From contig CAIOVI010000048.1 in NCBI GenBank assembly GCA_903861715.1, forward strand, positions 1 through 41,070: a stretch of DNA of 41,070 bases, read 5' to 3'. A model generated the notes under the pieces. It did no database searches and was not told the DNA's origin. It was given only the letters and a program-made list of their open reading frames with translations. Both the position numbers and the translations under genes were made by a program. The stretch comes from an uncultured bacterium. GTDB lineage: Bacteria; Patescibacteriota; Minisyncoccia; Moranbacterales; GWC2-37-73. Positions 14,354 through 21,996 of this stretch are shown here, one piece after another; position 1 is the stretch's first letter, and each line of letters opens with the position of its first letter.

Positions 14354-15841
14354 ATGTTAAAAAAGTTTGTCACGGACGACAATTTGAAATGGTGGGTGCT
14401 TTTCACAGTGATTGTGGGAACTTTTTTGGGTCGGCTTGATCAGACGATTGTGAATTTAGCGCTGCCAAAAATCATCAGTGATTTTGGCATCACGGTTTCT
14501 TCAGCGGGCTGGATTGCCACCGCCTATATTTTGGCGAACGCCGTTTTTGTCCCAGTCTGGGGAAAATTGGGGGATGTTTATGGGCAGAAAAAAATCTATA
14601 TCATTGGTTTCAGTTTGTTTATTTTCGGTTCGATTTTGGCTGGCGTTGCTTGGAATTTGAGCTCCATGATTGGTTTTCGGGTGATTCAAGCTATTGCGGG
14701 CAGCGCTGATTATCCAACGGCGATGGCGATCATTGCTTATACATTTAAACCAGGAAAAGAACGGGCGCAAGCGCTTGGGCTTTGGTCTTCTTCTTTTGCA
14801 GCCGCTTCGGTTTTTGGGCCACTTCTCGGAGGACCGCTGATTGATAATTTTGGTTGGCGCAGTGTTTTCCTGATCAATTTGCCGATTGGAATTTTGGGAT
14901 TGTTGCTGGCGATGATTTTTGTCAGTGAAGGTGGCAGGCGTTTCAAAGAACACTCCTTCGATTGGTGGGGGGCTATTGCTCTTGGTGTGGCCTTGAGTTC
15001 TTTTGTGTTAGTGCTTGACAAAGGTTTGGAGTGGGGTTGGTTTTCTGCTAATAGTATGCTAGCTTATGCTGCGACACTAATCTTTGGTTTAATTTTCATC
15101 AAAATTGAACAAGGGCATCATGATGCAATTGTGGATTTGAAATTTTTCAAAAACAAAATTTTCGTTAACGTGCTGGCAAACAACTTTTTGGTTTTTATGA
15201 CCATGATGGGCAGTGTTTTCCTCATTCCAATTTTTGCGCAAACTTATCTTGGTTATGACGCAACGCAAACCGGGCTTTTATTTATCCCGATGGCCTTCAT
15301 GATTGTGCTGGCTGCTCCAATTGGAGGAAGTTTCTCTGGAAACATCCAACCGCGTTGGATAATTATGGCTAGCACGTTGGTTGCAGGTATTGGGCTTTTG
15401 ATGTTTTCTTCTTTGGATCCACGTTCTTCTGCACTGGCAATTATTATTCCACTTGGGGTGATGGCTTTTGGCATGGGTTTTGGCATGGCGCAGCGCACCA
15501 ACATCATCGCTTCGGCGGTGCCGCAAAATGAAATTGGAGCCGCTTCTTCAGTGCTGGCCTTGGCGCGCAATATTGCTGGTGCTTTTGGGATTGCTTTTTT
15601 TGGCACCATCTTGCAAAATGAAACCAAGAGCAAAGTTTTGGAAATCGGCAGAAATAGTTTGATCAATTCCCATAAATTAGTTGATTTTCAAATCGGAACT
15701 TCTTTGGTGATTTTGAAAGCTCAAATAGCTGCCTATGATCGAGTTTTTATGATTGCTGGCATCATTGCCATCATTGGCGCTTTTGGCGCTTATTGGATAA
15801 AAGTGGAAAAGGTTTCCACGGAGACGGTGCATGTGGAATAG
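14354..15841 (+). CDS. DHA2-family (EmrB/QacA) MFS multidrug transporter
   Basis: 495 residues with about 14 membrane segments. The start (MLKKFVTDDNLKWW) is chosen because an upstream in-frame ATG at 14249 only adds residues encoded by repeat DNA. Hallmarks are LDQTIVNLALPKI in the first membrane segment (the DHA2 signature), GKLGDVYGQKKIY (MFS motif A), and GPLLGGPLID (motif C). It would export lipophilic or cationic toxins by proton exchange. With marR and two adaptors upstream it forms an Emr-type efflux system. Confidence 0.9.
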   Translation: MLKKFVTDDNLKWWVLFTVIVGTFLGRLDQTIVNLALPKIISDFGITVSSAGWIATAYILANAVFVPVWGKLGDVYGQKKIYIIGFSLFIFGSILAGVAWNLSSMIGFRVIQAIAGSADYPTAMAIIAYTFKPGKERAQALGLWSSSFAAASVFGPLLGGPLIDNFGWRSVFLINLPIGILGLLLAMIFVSEGGRRFKEHSFDWWGAIALGVALSSFVLVLDKGLEWGWFSANSMLAYAATLIFGLIFIKIEQGHHDAIVDLKFFKNKIFVNVLANNFLVFMTMMGSVFLIPIFAQTYLGYDATQTGLLFIPMAFMIVLAAPIGGSFSGNIQPRWIIMASTLVAGIGLLMFSSLDPRSSALAIIIPLGVMAFGMGFGMAQRTNIIASAVPQNEIGAASSVLALARNIAGAFGIAFFGTILQNETKSKVLEIGRNSLINSHKLVDFQIGTSLVILKAQIAAYDRVFMIAGIIAIIGAFGAYWIKVEKVSTETVHVE

Positions 15842-16014
15842 TGGCCAATGAGAATCTACGAATTTTTGTATCCCGCAGTCCCCGCTAAAATACCAATCTT
15901 ATACGAATATACTAATAAATTCATTTTTTCTGAAAAACTCATTCGTATATTAGTAAGGGCTTAGTAGTTTAGTGGGGAGTAAAATATATTTGCACACTTA
16001 GCGTATTAAAAGCT
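15842..16014. other. Gap before the sigma factor gene
   Basis: AT-rich, with loosely complementary blocks (CCCCGCTAAAAT near 15888 and AGTTTAGTGGGG near 15967) around GTATATTAGTA-like motifs. TTGCAC (about 15991) may be a -35, but no convincing -10 was found. Confidence 0.3.
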
Positions 16015-16605
16015 ATGACTATCTCAGATGAAAAATTGGTGGCAAATTTTTGTGGCGGTGACGAAAAAGCTTTGGAGAAGCTGATTGACCGCTATTTGAA
16101 ACCACTTTACAATTTCACGTTCCAGCTTGTCAGGGACGAAAATGTTGCGCAAGACCTGGTGCAGGAAGTTTTTGTGAAAGCTTGGAAACATTTGGATTCT
16201 TTTGATCAAAAAAGGAAATTTTCAACTTGGCTTTATGCGATTGCCAAAAACGCAGCTTATGACAACTTGAAAAAGAAAAAAGCTTTGCCATTTTCAACTT
16301 TTGAAAAGGCCGATGGCAGCAATTTTTTGGAAATTCTTGAAGATCAAAACTTTTCAAACTCAACGCAGCTTTGGCAACAGATGGACAACGCCCAAGATGC
16401 GGAGAAATTTTTGAACTCGCTTTCACCTGAAATGAAAACTATTTTTCTCTTGCACTTTCAGCAAGGTTTTTCCTTGGTCGAAATCGCCGAAATTCTCGGC
16501 GCCCCGACCAACACCCTCAAAAGTCAATTTCGTCGCACCCTTCTTTCTTTGCGAAATTTATCTTTTTTAAAAAATAAAACTTTAGCGAAAAATGTTTTGG
16601 AATAG
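16015..16605 (+). CDS. ECF-type RNA polymerase sigma-70 factor
   Basis: 196 residues. Region 2 is seen in ALEKLIDRYLKPLYNFTFQL and DLVQEVFVKAWKHL, with the core-binding helix RKFSTWLYAIAKNAAYDNLKKKK. Region 4 is MKTIFLLHFQQGFSLVEIAEILGAPTNTLKSQFRR. No region 1.1 or 3. Such factors respond to envelope or chemical stress and are normally held by an adjacent anti-sigma factor. The likely partner lies 1.7 kb downstream at 18324, separated by inserted genes. The efflux operon at 19.7-23.2 kb is a plausible target. Confidence 0.9.
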   Translation: MTISDEKLVANFCGGDEKALEKLIDRYLKPLYNFTFQLVRDENVAQDLVQEVFVKAWKHLDSFDQKRKFSTWLYAIAKNAAYDNLKKKKALPFSTFEKADGSNFLEILEDQNFSNSTQLWQQMDNAQDAEKFLNSLSPEMKTIFLLHFQQGFSLVEIAEILGAPTNTLKSQFRRTLLSLRNLSFLKNKTLAKNVLE

Positions 16606-16637
16606 AAATAAAAAAGAGTGTTATAAAAATCAAGGCA

Positions 16638-16676
16638 TAAAAAAACCGCACAAGCATGACCACCATGATTGTGCGG
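16638..16676 (-). terminator. Terminator of the minus-strand gene at 16696
   Basis: CCGCACAA (16646-16653) and TTGTGCGG (16669-16676) with an inner CATG pair. Read on the minus strand it is followed by a seven-T run. It may also stop the sigma gene's transcript weakly. Confidence 0.75.
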
Positions 16677-16695
16677 GGGAAGTATTACCATTTTC

Positions 16696-17256
16696 TTATC
16701 GAATTCGGCGAACGGCTAGTAAGCTGTACCCGTAGCCAGCATTCCAACCGCCTCTCCAACGACGCAGTTCGAGAATGCGTTGTTTTTCAGACCACCATTT
16801 GTTATTGAATTTGAAGACTGGCGCATAACAACCTTCTTCAGGAAATTCGCACGAGGAGCCGAGAGCGACAATTTGAAACTCTCTCGGCTCAGAGTTAGCA
16901 GCTATTGCTGTGCTATAGGCAAGGAGTTGCTCCAGCGTCGCTGGTGACCAGCCAGTTTGTCTCATTTTTCTGATTGCCGATTCCGAGCATATGTTGTAAT
17001 TGAAGTGAAACACCCGCACTTCATATTTTTCAACATCCTTTTTGCTTCTCTTTACCTTCCTGGAAGCAATAAATTCATTCGAATTAATACTCGGGGCGAC
17101 CCAGTCATAGTCGCCTTTTTTAATTAATTCCTCAATCGACCGACTATGGTCGATTGTGATTCCCTTAGGCAGGCGGCTACGTAATCCGTAAAGAACTGTG
17201 CTTGTTAACATAGTCACAAGCGCAACCAGAATAACCACAAGTATGAAAATATACAT
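16696..17256 (-). CDS. Hypothetical membrane-anchored protein
   Basis: 186 residues from the ATG at 17256, chosen because AAGGAG lies 5 nt before it (an in-frame ATG 8 codons upstream has none). The N-terminus is a single membrane anchor (YIFILVVILVALVTMLTSTVL). The remainder is soluble with EVRVFHFNYN and SSCEFPEEGCYAP blocks. The family is not recognised. It has its own terminator and diverges from TrmB 3 across a perfect inverted repeat. It separates the sigma gene from its probable anti-sigma gene. Confidence 0.6.
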   Translation of the reverse strand: MYIFILVVILVALVTMLTSTVLYGLRSRLPKGITIDHSRSIEELIKKGDYDWVAPSINSNEFIASRKVKRSKKDVEKYEVRVFHFNYNICSESAIRKMRQTGWSPATLEQLLAYSTAIAANSEPREFQIVALGSSCEFPEEGCYAPVFKFNNKWWSEKQRILELRRWRGGWNAGYGYSLLAVRRIR

Positions 17257-17328
17257 CGTTGCTCCTTTTTTGTGTCCCATAACTACGACAAGTTAGTTAT
17301 AGGGCGATTGATTGTAAAAGATCTTTTT

Positions 17329-17368
17329 GTTAAGATAGGTTTATTTATCAATCTTTATCTATCTTAAC
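17329..17368. promoter_or_regulatory. Perfect inverted repeat between divergent genes; candidate TrmB 3 operator
   Basis: GTTAAGATAG (17329-17338) and CTATCTTAAC (17359-17368) are exact complements 20 bp apart (30 bp centre to centre, about three helical turns). They lie 2 bp upstream of the TrmB 3 -35 box, in the control region shared with the minus-strand gene. Confidence 0.6.
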
Positions 17369-17370
17369 AG

Positions 17371-17399
17371 TTGACTGTATCATAAAAAGGCGCTATAGT
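17371..17399 (+). promoter_or_regulatory. Consensus promoter of TrmB 3
   Basis: TTGACT (17371-17376), 17 bp, TATAGT (17394-17399). The 40-nt leader contains GACGAA-G-TTCGTC (17410-17422), a perfect short palindrome. Confidence 0.7.
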
Positions 17400-17445
17400 A
17401 AATAGTGTCGACGAAGTTCGTCAAAAGAATTATTAAAGAAAAAAT

Positions 17446-18276
17446 ATGCTAGACACTACTTTTGAAAAATTAGGCTTAAAAAGGGAACATTCGGACGTTT
17501 ACTTGGCTCTTTTGCAGGGCGGAATTATGCCTGTGGGAAAATTAGCCAAGGGACTAAAATTCCCTCGAACCACAATTTATGGCTTGCTTGATGATCTGGC
17601 AAAAACGGGTTTGGTGCTTCAAAATGAGCAAAATAATGTGAAACTTTGGCAAGCAATTGCGCCAGAAGGAATAAAAACGATTATTAATGAGCGTATCAAT
17701 GAATTGGAGAGCACTCGCAGTGGCTTTGAATCAATGCTTGAATCACTCAAGAAGAGTCAAAAAACAGATTTTGTGAGTCCAAAATTTCACTACTTTGAGG
17801 GAGCAGACGAAATGCAAATCATGTTTAGAGATGTGCTTTTGTATAATGATTTGCAAACTGAAGCTTGCTGGCCAATTCAAGATATGCTCAAGGTGATGGG
17901 AGAGGAATTTCTGAATGAATTTAATAAAAAAAGAATCAAGAGCAACATTGCGCTACGCGTTGTTTGGCCAAGAGACAAAACCGTGGATGTGGCAGAAGAT
18001 GTTTTTCTAGCACCCGGAAAAGAAGTTTTACGTCAAACTCGGCTGGCTCCAAAGGAAATGGATTTTTCGATGGGTTATTGGGCATATGCTGACAAGGTGA
18101 TGTTTCTGTCATCGCGCGCAGAAAATTTTGGTTTTATTGTGGAATCGCGAGAACTGCGGCAGCTCATTAAAACCCAATTTGAAATTTTGTGGAATGTTTC
18201 TGAAGAATTGCAAGCTGATCCGCAACTAGCCAGAAGTTTCGCCGAGGAAGCTGGGAAAAGATATAGCGAAGAATAA
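17446..18276 (+). CDS. TrmB-family transcriptional regulator 3
   Basis: 276 residues, about 30 longer than TrmB 1 and 2 because of a C-terminal tail (EELQADPQLARSFAEEAGKRYSEE). The N-terminal winged helix includes KLGLKREHSDVYLALLQGG and KFPRTTIYGLLDDLAKTGLV, followed by a coiled linker (about residues 75-105) and the effector-like domain (KFHYFEGADEMQIMFRDVL). It is followed 47 bp later by the probable anti-sigma gene. Its insertion between the sigma factor and its partner suggests it may control this locus, but that is inference. Confidence 0.82.
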   Translation: MLDTTFEKLGLKREHSDVYLALLQGGIMPVGKLAKGLKFPRTTIYGLLDDLAKTGLVLQNEQNNVKLWQAIAPEGIKTIINERINELESTRSGFESMLESLKKSQKTDFVSPKFHYFEGADEMQIMFRDVLLYNDLQTEACWPIQDMLKVMGEEFLNEFNKKRIKSNIALRVVWPRDKTVDVAEDVFLAPGKEVLRQTRLAPKEMDFSMGYWAYADKVMFLSSRAENFGFIVESRELRQLIKTQFEILWNVSEELQADPQLARSFAEEAGKRYSEE

Positions 18277-18323
18277 AAATTGAATCTGCACCCAGACCCT
18301 TTTCTGTCTCGTAATACAAGCAT

Positions 18324-18737
18324 ATGGACAGAAATTTTGATGAAATTATAAACAAGTTTTCCGAAATTGAACCGCCAAAAGGTCTGAAAGAGGCGATTTT
18401 TCAGCGAATTGAAAAAGAGCAGGTCAGGACTGCTCTTCGCAAGCAAAGATTTTTTCAATTTGGTTTGGCAATTTGTGGAATTTTCAGTTTTGCTGCATTG
18501 GCAATTTTCGGACGAGCAATTTTGGCTTCAGAATTTTTCAGTTTGGCGATGCTGGCTTTTTCAGATCTCAAAACCGTGCTGGCAATGTGGCAAGATTATG
18601 GATTTTCTTTACTGGAAACCTTGCCGACTGTTTCGATCGCTGCCACATTGCTACCGATTTTCACCTTTTTGTTGCTGCTCAGGCAATATGCGAAATTTCA
18701 GGAAGAAGGTTATGTCGGTTCAGTGTCTCTGACCTGA
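18324..18737 (+). CDS. Probable membrane anti-sigma factor
   Basis: 137 residues. A cytoplasmic N-terminus (KFSEIEPPKGLKEAIFQRIEKEQ) precedes two hydrophobic regions (about 46-68 and 95-122). The EPPxGL..AIxxRIEKE pattern and topology resemble membrane proteins encoded next to ECF sigma genes in CPR bacteria. No zinc-binding HxxxCxxC motif is present. The final residues (VGSVSLT) and stop codon are supplied by a dispersed repeat starting at 18711, so the original C-terminus has probably been replaced. The function rests mainly on context. Confidence 0.55.
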   Translation: MDRNFDEIINKFSEIEPPKGLKEAIFQRIEKEQVRTALRKQRFFQFGLAICGIFSFAALAIFGRAILASEFFSLAMLAFSDLKTVLAMWQDYGFSLLETLPTVSIAATLLPIFTFLLLLRQYAKFQEEGYVGSVSLT

Positions 18738-18807
18738 AACGGAAGGGTGCTGGGATTTTAGTTTTTGTAATCAAGAACAAAATAGTTCAAGTCAGAGACA
18801 TTGAACT
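18711..18807. repeat. Inverted-repeat element, tandem copy 1
   Basis: 97 bp with ends GGTTCAGTGTCTCTGACCTG and AGTCAGAGACATTGAACT, which are near complements. Each arm is itself a stem (AGTTCAA..TTGAACT). The sequence repeats at 18842-18938 and, more diverged, at 30758-30854. It overlaps the end of the anti-sigma-like gene. Confidence 0.75.
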
Positions 18808-18841
18808 AACAGATAATTATAACTATAGGACTTAGGCATTT

Positions 18842-18938
18842 TATGTCGGTTCAGTGTCTCTGACCTGAAACGAAAGGGCTCTGGAATTTTAGTTTTTGCA
18901 ATCAAGAACAGAGTAGTTCAAGTCAGAGACATTGAACT
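18842..18938. repeat. Inverted-repeat element, tandem copy 2
   Basis: 97 bp, about 90% identical to 18711-18807 and offset by 131 bp in the same orientation. Between the copies is a short AT-rich spacer. The element's terminal TTGAAC could act as a -35 for the downstream gene. Confidence 0.75.
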
Positions 18939-18987
18939 AATATATGATAGTGACGGTGATAGTAATTTCTTAGAAATCAAAAAACAT

Positions 18988-19503
18988 ATGACAGACATTC
19001 AAAAAATAACGCAGTCAACAATTTTCAAAACAATTGTAACTACTTTGGCAATTTTAATTGCCGGAGCAGTTATTTTTGCAATGGGCGTGCACGTGGGGGA
19101 GCGTCGCGCCAGATATTCTTATCAATGGGGCGCCAACTACGAAAGAAATTTTGTGGGCGGCCCTGATAGGATTATGAATGGAGGTCCCGAGAGATTTGAT
19201 TCTCAATTAGGTGGGCCTACTGGGCCAATGGGCATGGGTCGCAATTTCGCAGGTCAGGATTTCCGCAATGGGCATGGGCTTGCAGGCACAATCGTTTCGA
19301 TTGCTGATGGTAATATCATTATCAAGGATCCAAGTGGCAAAGAAAACACCGTGGCAGTTGGCGACAAGACTTTGATTAAAAATGGTCAGGCTGATTTGAA
19401 AATAACGGATCTCAAAAATGACGAAAGACTTGTGGTGATTGGCAAACCAGGCGATAATGGATTGGTGAGTGCTGATTTTATTCGAGTTTTTAACGTAAAA
19501 TAA
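18988..19503 (+). CDS. Membrane-anchored protein with DUF5666-like domain
   Basis: 171 residues. One N-terminal membrane segment (about 15-35) precedes a glycine/proline/methionine-rich linker (GGPTGPMGMGRN) and a C-terminal beta-barrel-like domain (GTIVSIADGNIIIKDPSGKENTVAVGDKTLI..GLVSADFIRV) typical of DUF5666. The role is unproven. It lies just upstream of the MacAB-like efflux operon, and a similar protein (23490) lies just downstream. The Met-rich linker would suit metal binding, but that is a guess. Confidence 0.65.
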   Translation: MTDIQKITQSTIFKTIVTTLAILIAGAVIFAMGVHVGERRARYSYQWGANYERNFVGGPDRIMNGGPERFDSQLGGPTGPMGMGRNFAGQDFRNGHGLAGTIVSIADGNIIIKDPSGKENTVAVGDKTLIKNGQADLKITDLKNDERLVVIGKPGDNGLVSADFIRVFNVK

Positions 19504-19580
19504 TCTAAGATATAAATAATATAACAAGCTGATATCCTACAAATTTACAAATCTTTTACAAATCTACAAATTCCGCTTGC

Positions 19581-19705
19581 TCCTCTCTTTAGAAAAGATA
19601 GTGAACGCGAGCAAACGCAGCGTTTACGAGAGATTTGAAAAACTTTCTTTATTTAGTTAGTCTTTCAAATCCCCCTAAATCCCCCTTTTCTAAAGGGGGA
19701 AAAGA
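19581..19705. repeat. Long inverted repeat upstream of the MacA-like gene
   Basis: GATTTGAAA (19632-19640) and TTTCAAATC (19663-19671) are complementary. The outer parts end in a CTCTCTTTAGAAAAG block and a CCCCCTTTTCTAAAGGGGG hairpin. The left arm is interrupted by an AAACGC-A-GCGTTT palindrome (about 19613-19625). The same design recurs at 23279-23400. The gap also has ATTTGTAGATTTGTAG repeats and no gene. Confidence 0.6.
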
Positions 19706-19753
19706 TGGCATTTGTAGATTTGTAGTAAATTCGTATATTTGTGGGGAGATATT

Positions 19754-20941
19754 ATGAAAAACTATTGGAAAAAACACAAAATTAAAATCGTAGTTGTGAC
19801 CTTGATTGCGGCTGCTGGCGGTTATTATTGGTATCAAAAAACTCATCAAACAAGCACCGCTGTGCAATATAAAACGGCAGTGGCTGCCAAGGGTTCTTTG
19901 GTTACTTCCGTTTCTGGCTCTGGCAACATGGTGGTTGATCAATTGGCAACTGTTGACCCGACCATCACTGGCACGGTTGCAAACTTGGCCGTCAACGTGG
20001 GGGACAAAGTTAAAAAGGGTGACACGCTCTTTACGATTGTCAATGATGCTCTTTCAGTCAGCAATGATCAATCAACCGCTTCACTGCAACAATCGAGAAA
20101 CTCTGTTGATTCAGCCACGCTAAGCATCAAGCAAGCCAAAGCTGACTATGACGCAGCCAAAAAAGATGACACTTCGACTTCAGATCAAAAAAAGATTTTG
20201 AAAGCCAAAATTGACATTGCCAAAAGTGGTTTGGTAGCTGCCCAAAAAAGTTACACAGCCACGCTGGCCAGCTATAATAACACCTTGGCTAACGGGGCTA
20301 AAAGAGCGGTGACAGCTCCAATCGATGGCACGGTCAGTGCAATTAATATCAAAAATGGAGATGACTTGAGCAGACTTTCTTCCAACAGCTCTAGTAGCGC
20401 TCCAATTATCATTGGCGATCTTGGCACGCTTCAGGCGCAAGTTTCAGTCAACGAGGTGGATATTCCAAATGTGGCGATTGGTCAAAAAGTGATGATGACT
20501 TTTTCAGCTATAAGTGGCTTGACTATCTCTGGCAAGATTGAAAAAATGGATGCGCTTGGCACACTGGCTCAGGGAGTGGTGACTTATAACGTGAAGGTTG
20601 GTTTGGATACGCTTGATTCTCGTATCAAGCCTAACATGAGTGTTTCTGCCAAGATTATCACGCAGGTCAAGCAAGATGTGATCACGGTGCCAAACAGCGC
20701 CCTCAAAACGCAAGGCAACGCTACAGTGGTGCAAGTTCTCCCTAGCGGAGCCAAAACTCCAGAAAGTCGCACGGTTGAACTTGGCTCAGCCAACAACACG
20801 GAAACTGAAATTGTCAGTGGCATCAATGTGGGTGACAATGTCGTCACTCAAACCATTGACCCAACTGCCAAAGCAACCACGACCACAACTTCAACCAACA
20901 GAGGTGGTGGCATGGGAATTTTGGGCGGCGGCAGGGGATAG
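19754..20941 (+). CDS. MacA-like efflux adaptor (HlyD/RND periplasmic adaptor family)
   Basis: 395 residues from the ATG at 19754, which has GGGGAGA 5 nt upstream (an in-frame earlier codon adds only five residues). A membrane anchor (about 9-24) is followed by a lipoyl half (NLAVNVGDKVKKGDTLF), an alpha-hairpin (about 95-175), second lipoyl half (APIDGTVSAINIKNGDDLS), beta-barrel (IKPNMSVSAKI) and membrane-proximal domain (GINVGDNVVTQTI). The tail is a Thr/Gly-rich stretch (NRGGGMGILGGGRG). It should work with the ABC ATPase and permease that follow, exporting a peptide, antibiotic or similar substrate. Confidence 0.87.
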   Translation: MKNYWKKHKIKIVVVTLIAAAGGYYWYQKTHQTSTAVQYKTAVAAKGSLVTSVSGSGNMVVDQLATVDPTITGTVANLAVNVGDKVKKGDTLFTIVNDALSVSNDQSTASLQQSRNSVDSATLSIKQAKADYDAAKKDDTSTSDQKKILKAKIDIAKSGLVAAQKSYTATLASYNNTLANGAKRAVTAPIDGTVSAINIKNGDDLSRLSSNSSSSAPIIIGDLGTLQAQVSVNEVDIPNVAIGQKVMMTFSAISGLTISGKIEKMDALGTLAQGVVTYNVKVGLDTLDSRIKPNMSVSAKIITQVKQDVITVPNSALKTQGNATVVQVLPSGAKTPESRTVELGSANNTETEIVSGINVGDNVVTQTIDPTAKATTTTTSTNRGGGMGILGGGRG

Positions 20942-21126
20942 TTTTGTAGTTGTGAAATTTCGCTCACATATGTTTTTCTTTTTATCCCAGTGAAAGTGTT
21001 TTCCAACTTTTGGACTTTTTGACACCAAGGTAAACCACTTTCAAGCGAAAAAAGAAAAAATATGTTCACTCAATTTTAAATAATTTTAGTAAAATTTATC
21101 TCGCCAGGAATTTATTTGTAGATTTG

Positions 21127-21147
21127 CCTGCCTGTCCGGTAGGCAGG
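21127..21147. repeat. CCTGCC..GGCAGG palindromic element in a TTTGTAG repeat
   Basis: CCTGCCTGTCCGGTAGGCAGG interrupts a unit that reads ATTTGTAGATTTG before it and TAATTAATTTGTATATTTG after it. The uninterrupted unit is seen at about 19709-19738. Confidence 0.7.
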
Positions 21148-21175
21148 TAATTAATTTGTATATTTGCAGGGTTTT

Positions 21176-21853
21176 ATGATTGAATGCAAAGATTTGAAAA
21201 AAATTTATGTCAGTGGCGACGTGGAAACGGAGGCTCTGAAGGGAGTGACTTTCAGCATTGCTAAGGGCGAATTTGTGGCCATCATTGGGCCTTCTGGCAG
21301 CGGAAAATCGACGCTCATGCATATTTTGGGCGCCTTAGACACTCCAACTAGTGGCACTTATTTTCTGGATGGCAGAGAAGTTTCCAAATTGGATGACGAC
21401 CAACTTTCGGATTTGCGCCGCGAAAAAATTGGTTTTGTTTTTCAAGCTTTCAATTTGCTCCCGCGCACAACGGTGCTGCGCAATGTGATGTTGCCTTTGC
21501 TTTATTCCGAAACGAGCCAGCAAGAGCGAGAAGAAAGAGCCAGGCAGTGCTTGAAATATGCCGGGATGGAAGAAAGCAAATTTTACAATCTTTCCAATCA
21601 ACTTTCAGGTGGGCAGATGCAGCGAGTGGCGATTGCCAGGTCGCTGATCAACAATCCAGCCATCATTTTTGCTGATGAACCAACTGGCAATTTGGACACC
21701 AAAACCAGTCACGTGGTGATGGAAGCTTTTCAGGAGTTGCACAAAAAAGGGCACACGATTATTTTGATTACACACGAGCCTGAAATCGCCGAATTTGCCC
21801 AGCGAGTTATCACCATTAGGGACGGCGTGATTGAAAGCGATTTGAGGAAGTAA
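21176..21853 (+). CDS. ABC transporter ATP-binding protein (MacB/LolD type)
   Basis: 225 residues. Walker [17 protein letters not shown]-loop FQAFNLLP, signature [15 protein letters not shown], Walker [13 protein letters not shown] and H-loop THEP are all present. [15 protein letters not shown] and the DEPTGNLD motif are typical of the MacB/LolD/FtsE subgroup. The ATG at 21176 is preferred over an in-frame TTG at 21164. It pairs with the permease at 21997 and adaptor at 19754. Confidence 0.93.
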   Translation: MIECKDLKKIYVSGDVETEALKGVTFSIAKGEFVAIIGPSGSGKSTLMHILGALDTPTSGTYFLDGREVSKLDDDQLSDLRREKIGFVFQAFNLLPRTTVLRNVMLPLLYSETSQQEREERARQCLKYAGMEESKFYNLSNQLSGGQMQRVAIARSLINNPAIIFADEPTGNLDTKTSHVVMEAFQELHKKGHTIILITHEPEIAEFAQRVITIRDGVIESDLRK

Positions 21854-21908
21854 AGATAGTTTTATAAAGATTTATTGTTGATGACCTGCAAATATACAAA
21901 TCAAATAC

Positions 21909-21950
21909 AAATCTACAAATAAATTTTCTTTAAATAATATTTGTAGATTT
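21909..21950. repeat. Inverted TTTGTAG repeat between ATPase and permease genes
   Basis: AAATCTACAAATA (21909-21921) and TATTTGTAGATTT (21938-21950) are exact complements with a 16-nt loop. Further TTTGTAG copies follow to about 21970. Confidence 0.65.
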
Positions 21951-21996
21951 GTAGCAAATTTGTAGATTCGTGGGTGATTAAATTGATAAGAAAAAT

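Noticed and set aside
15875-15985. Transposon-like inverted repeat before the sigma gene
   Set aside because: The CCCCGCTAAAAT/AGTTTAGTGGGG arms match only in part and the inner GTATATTAG motifs are not true complements.
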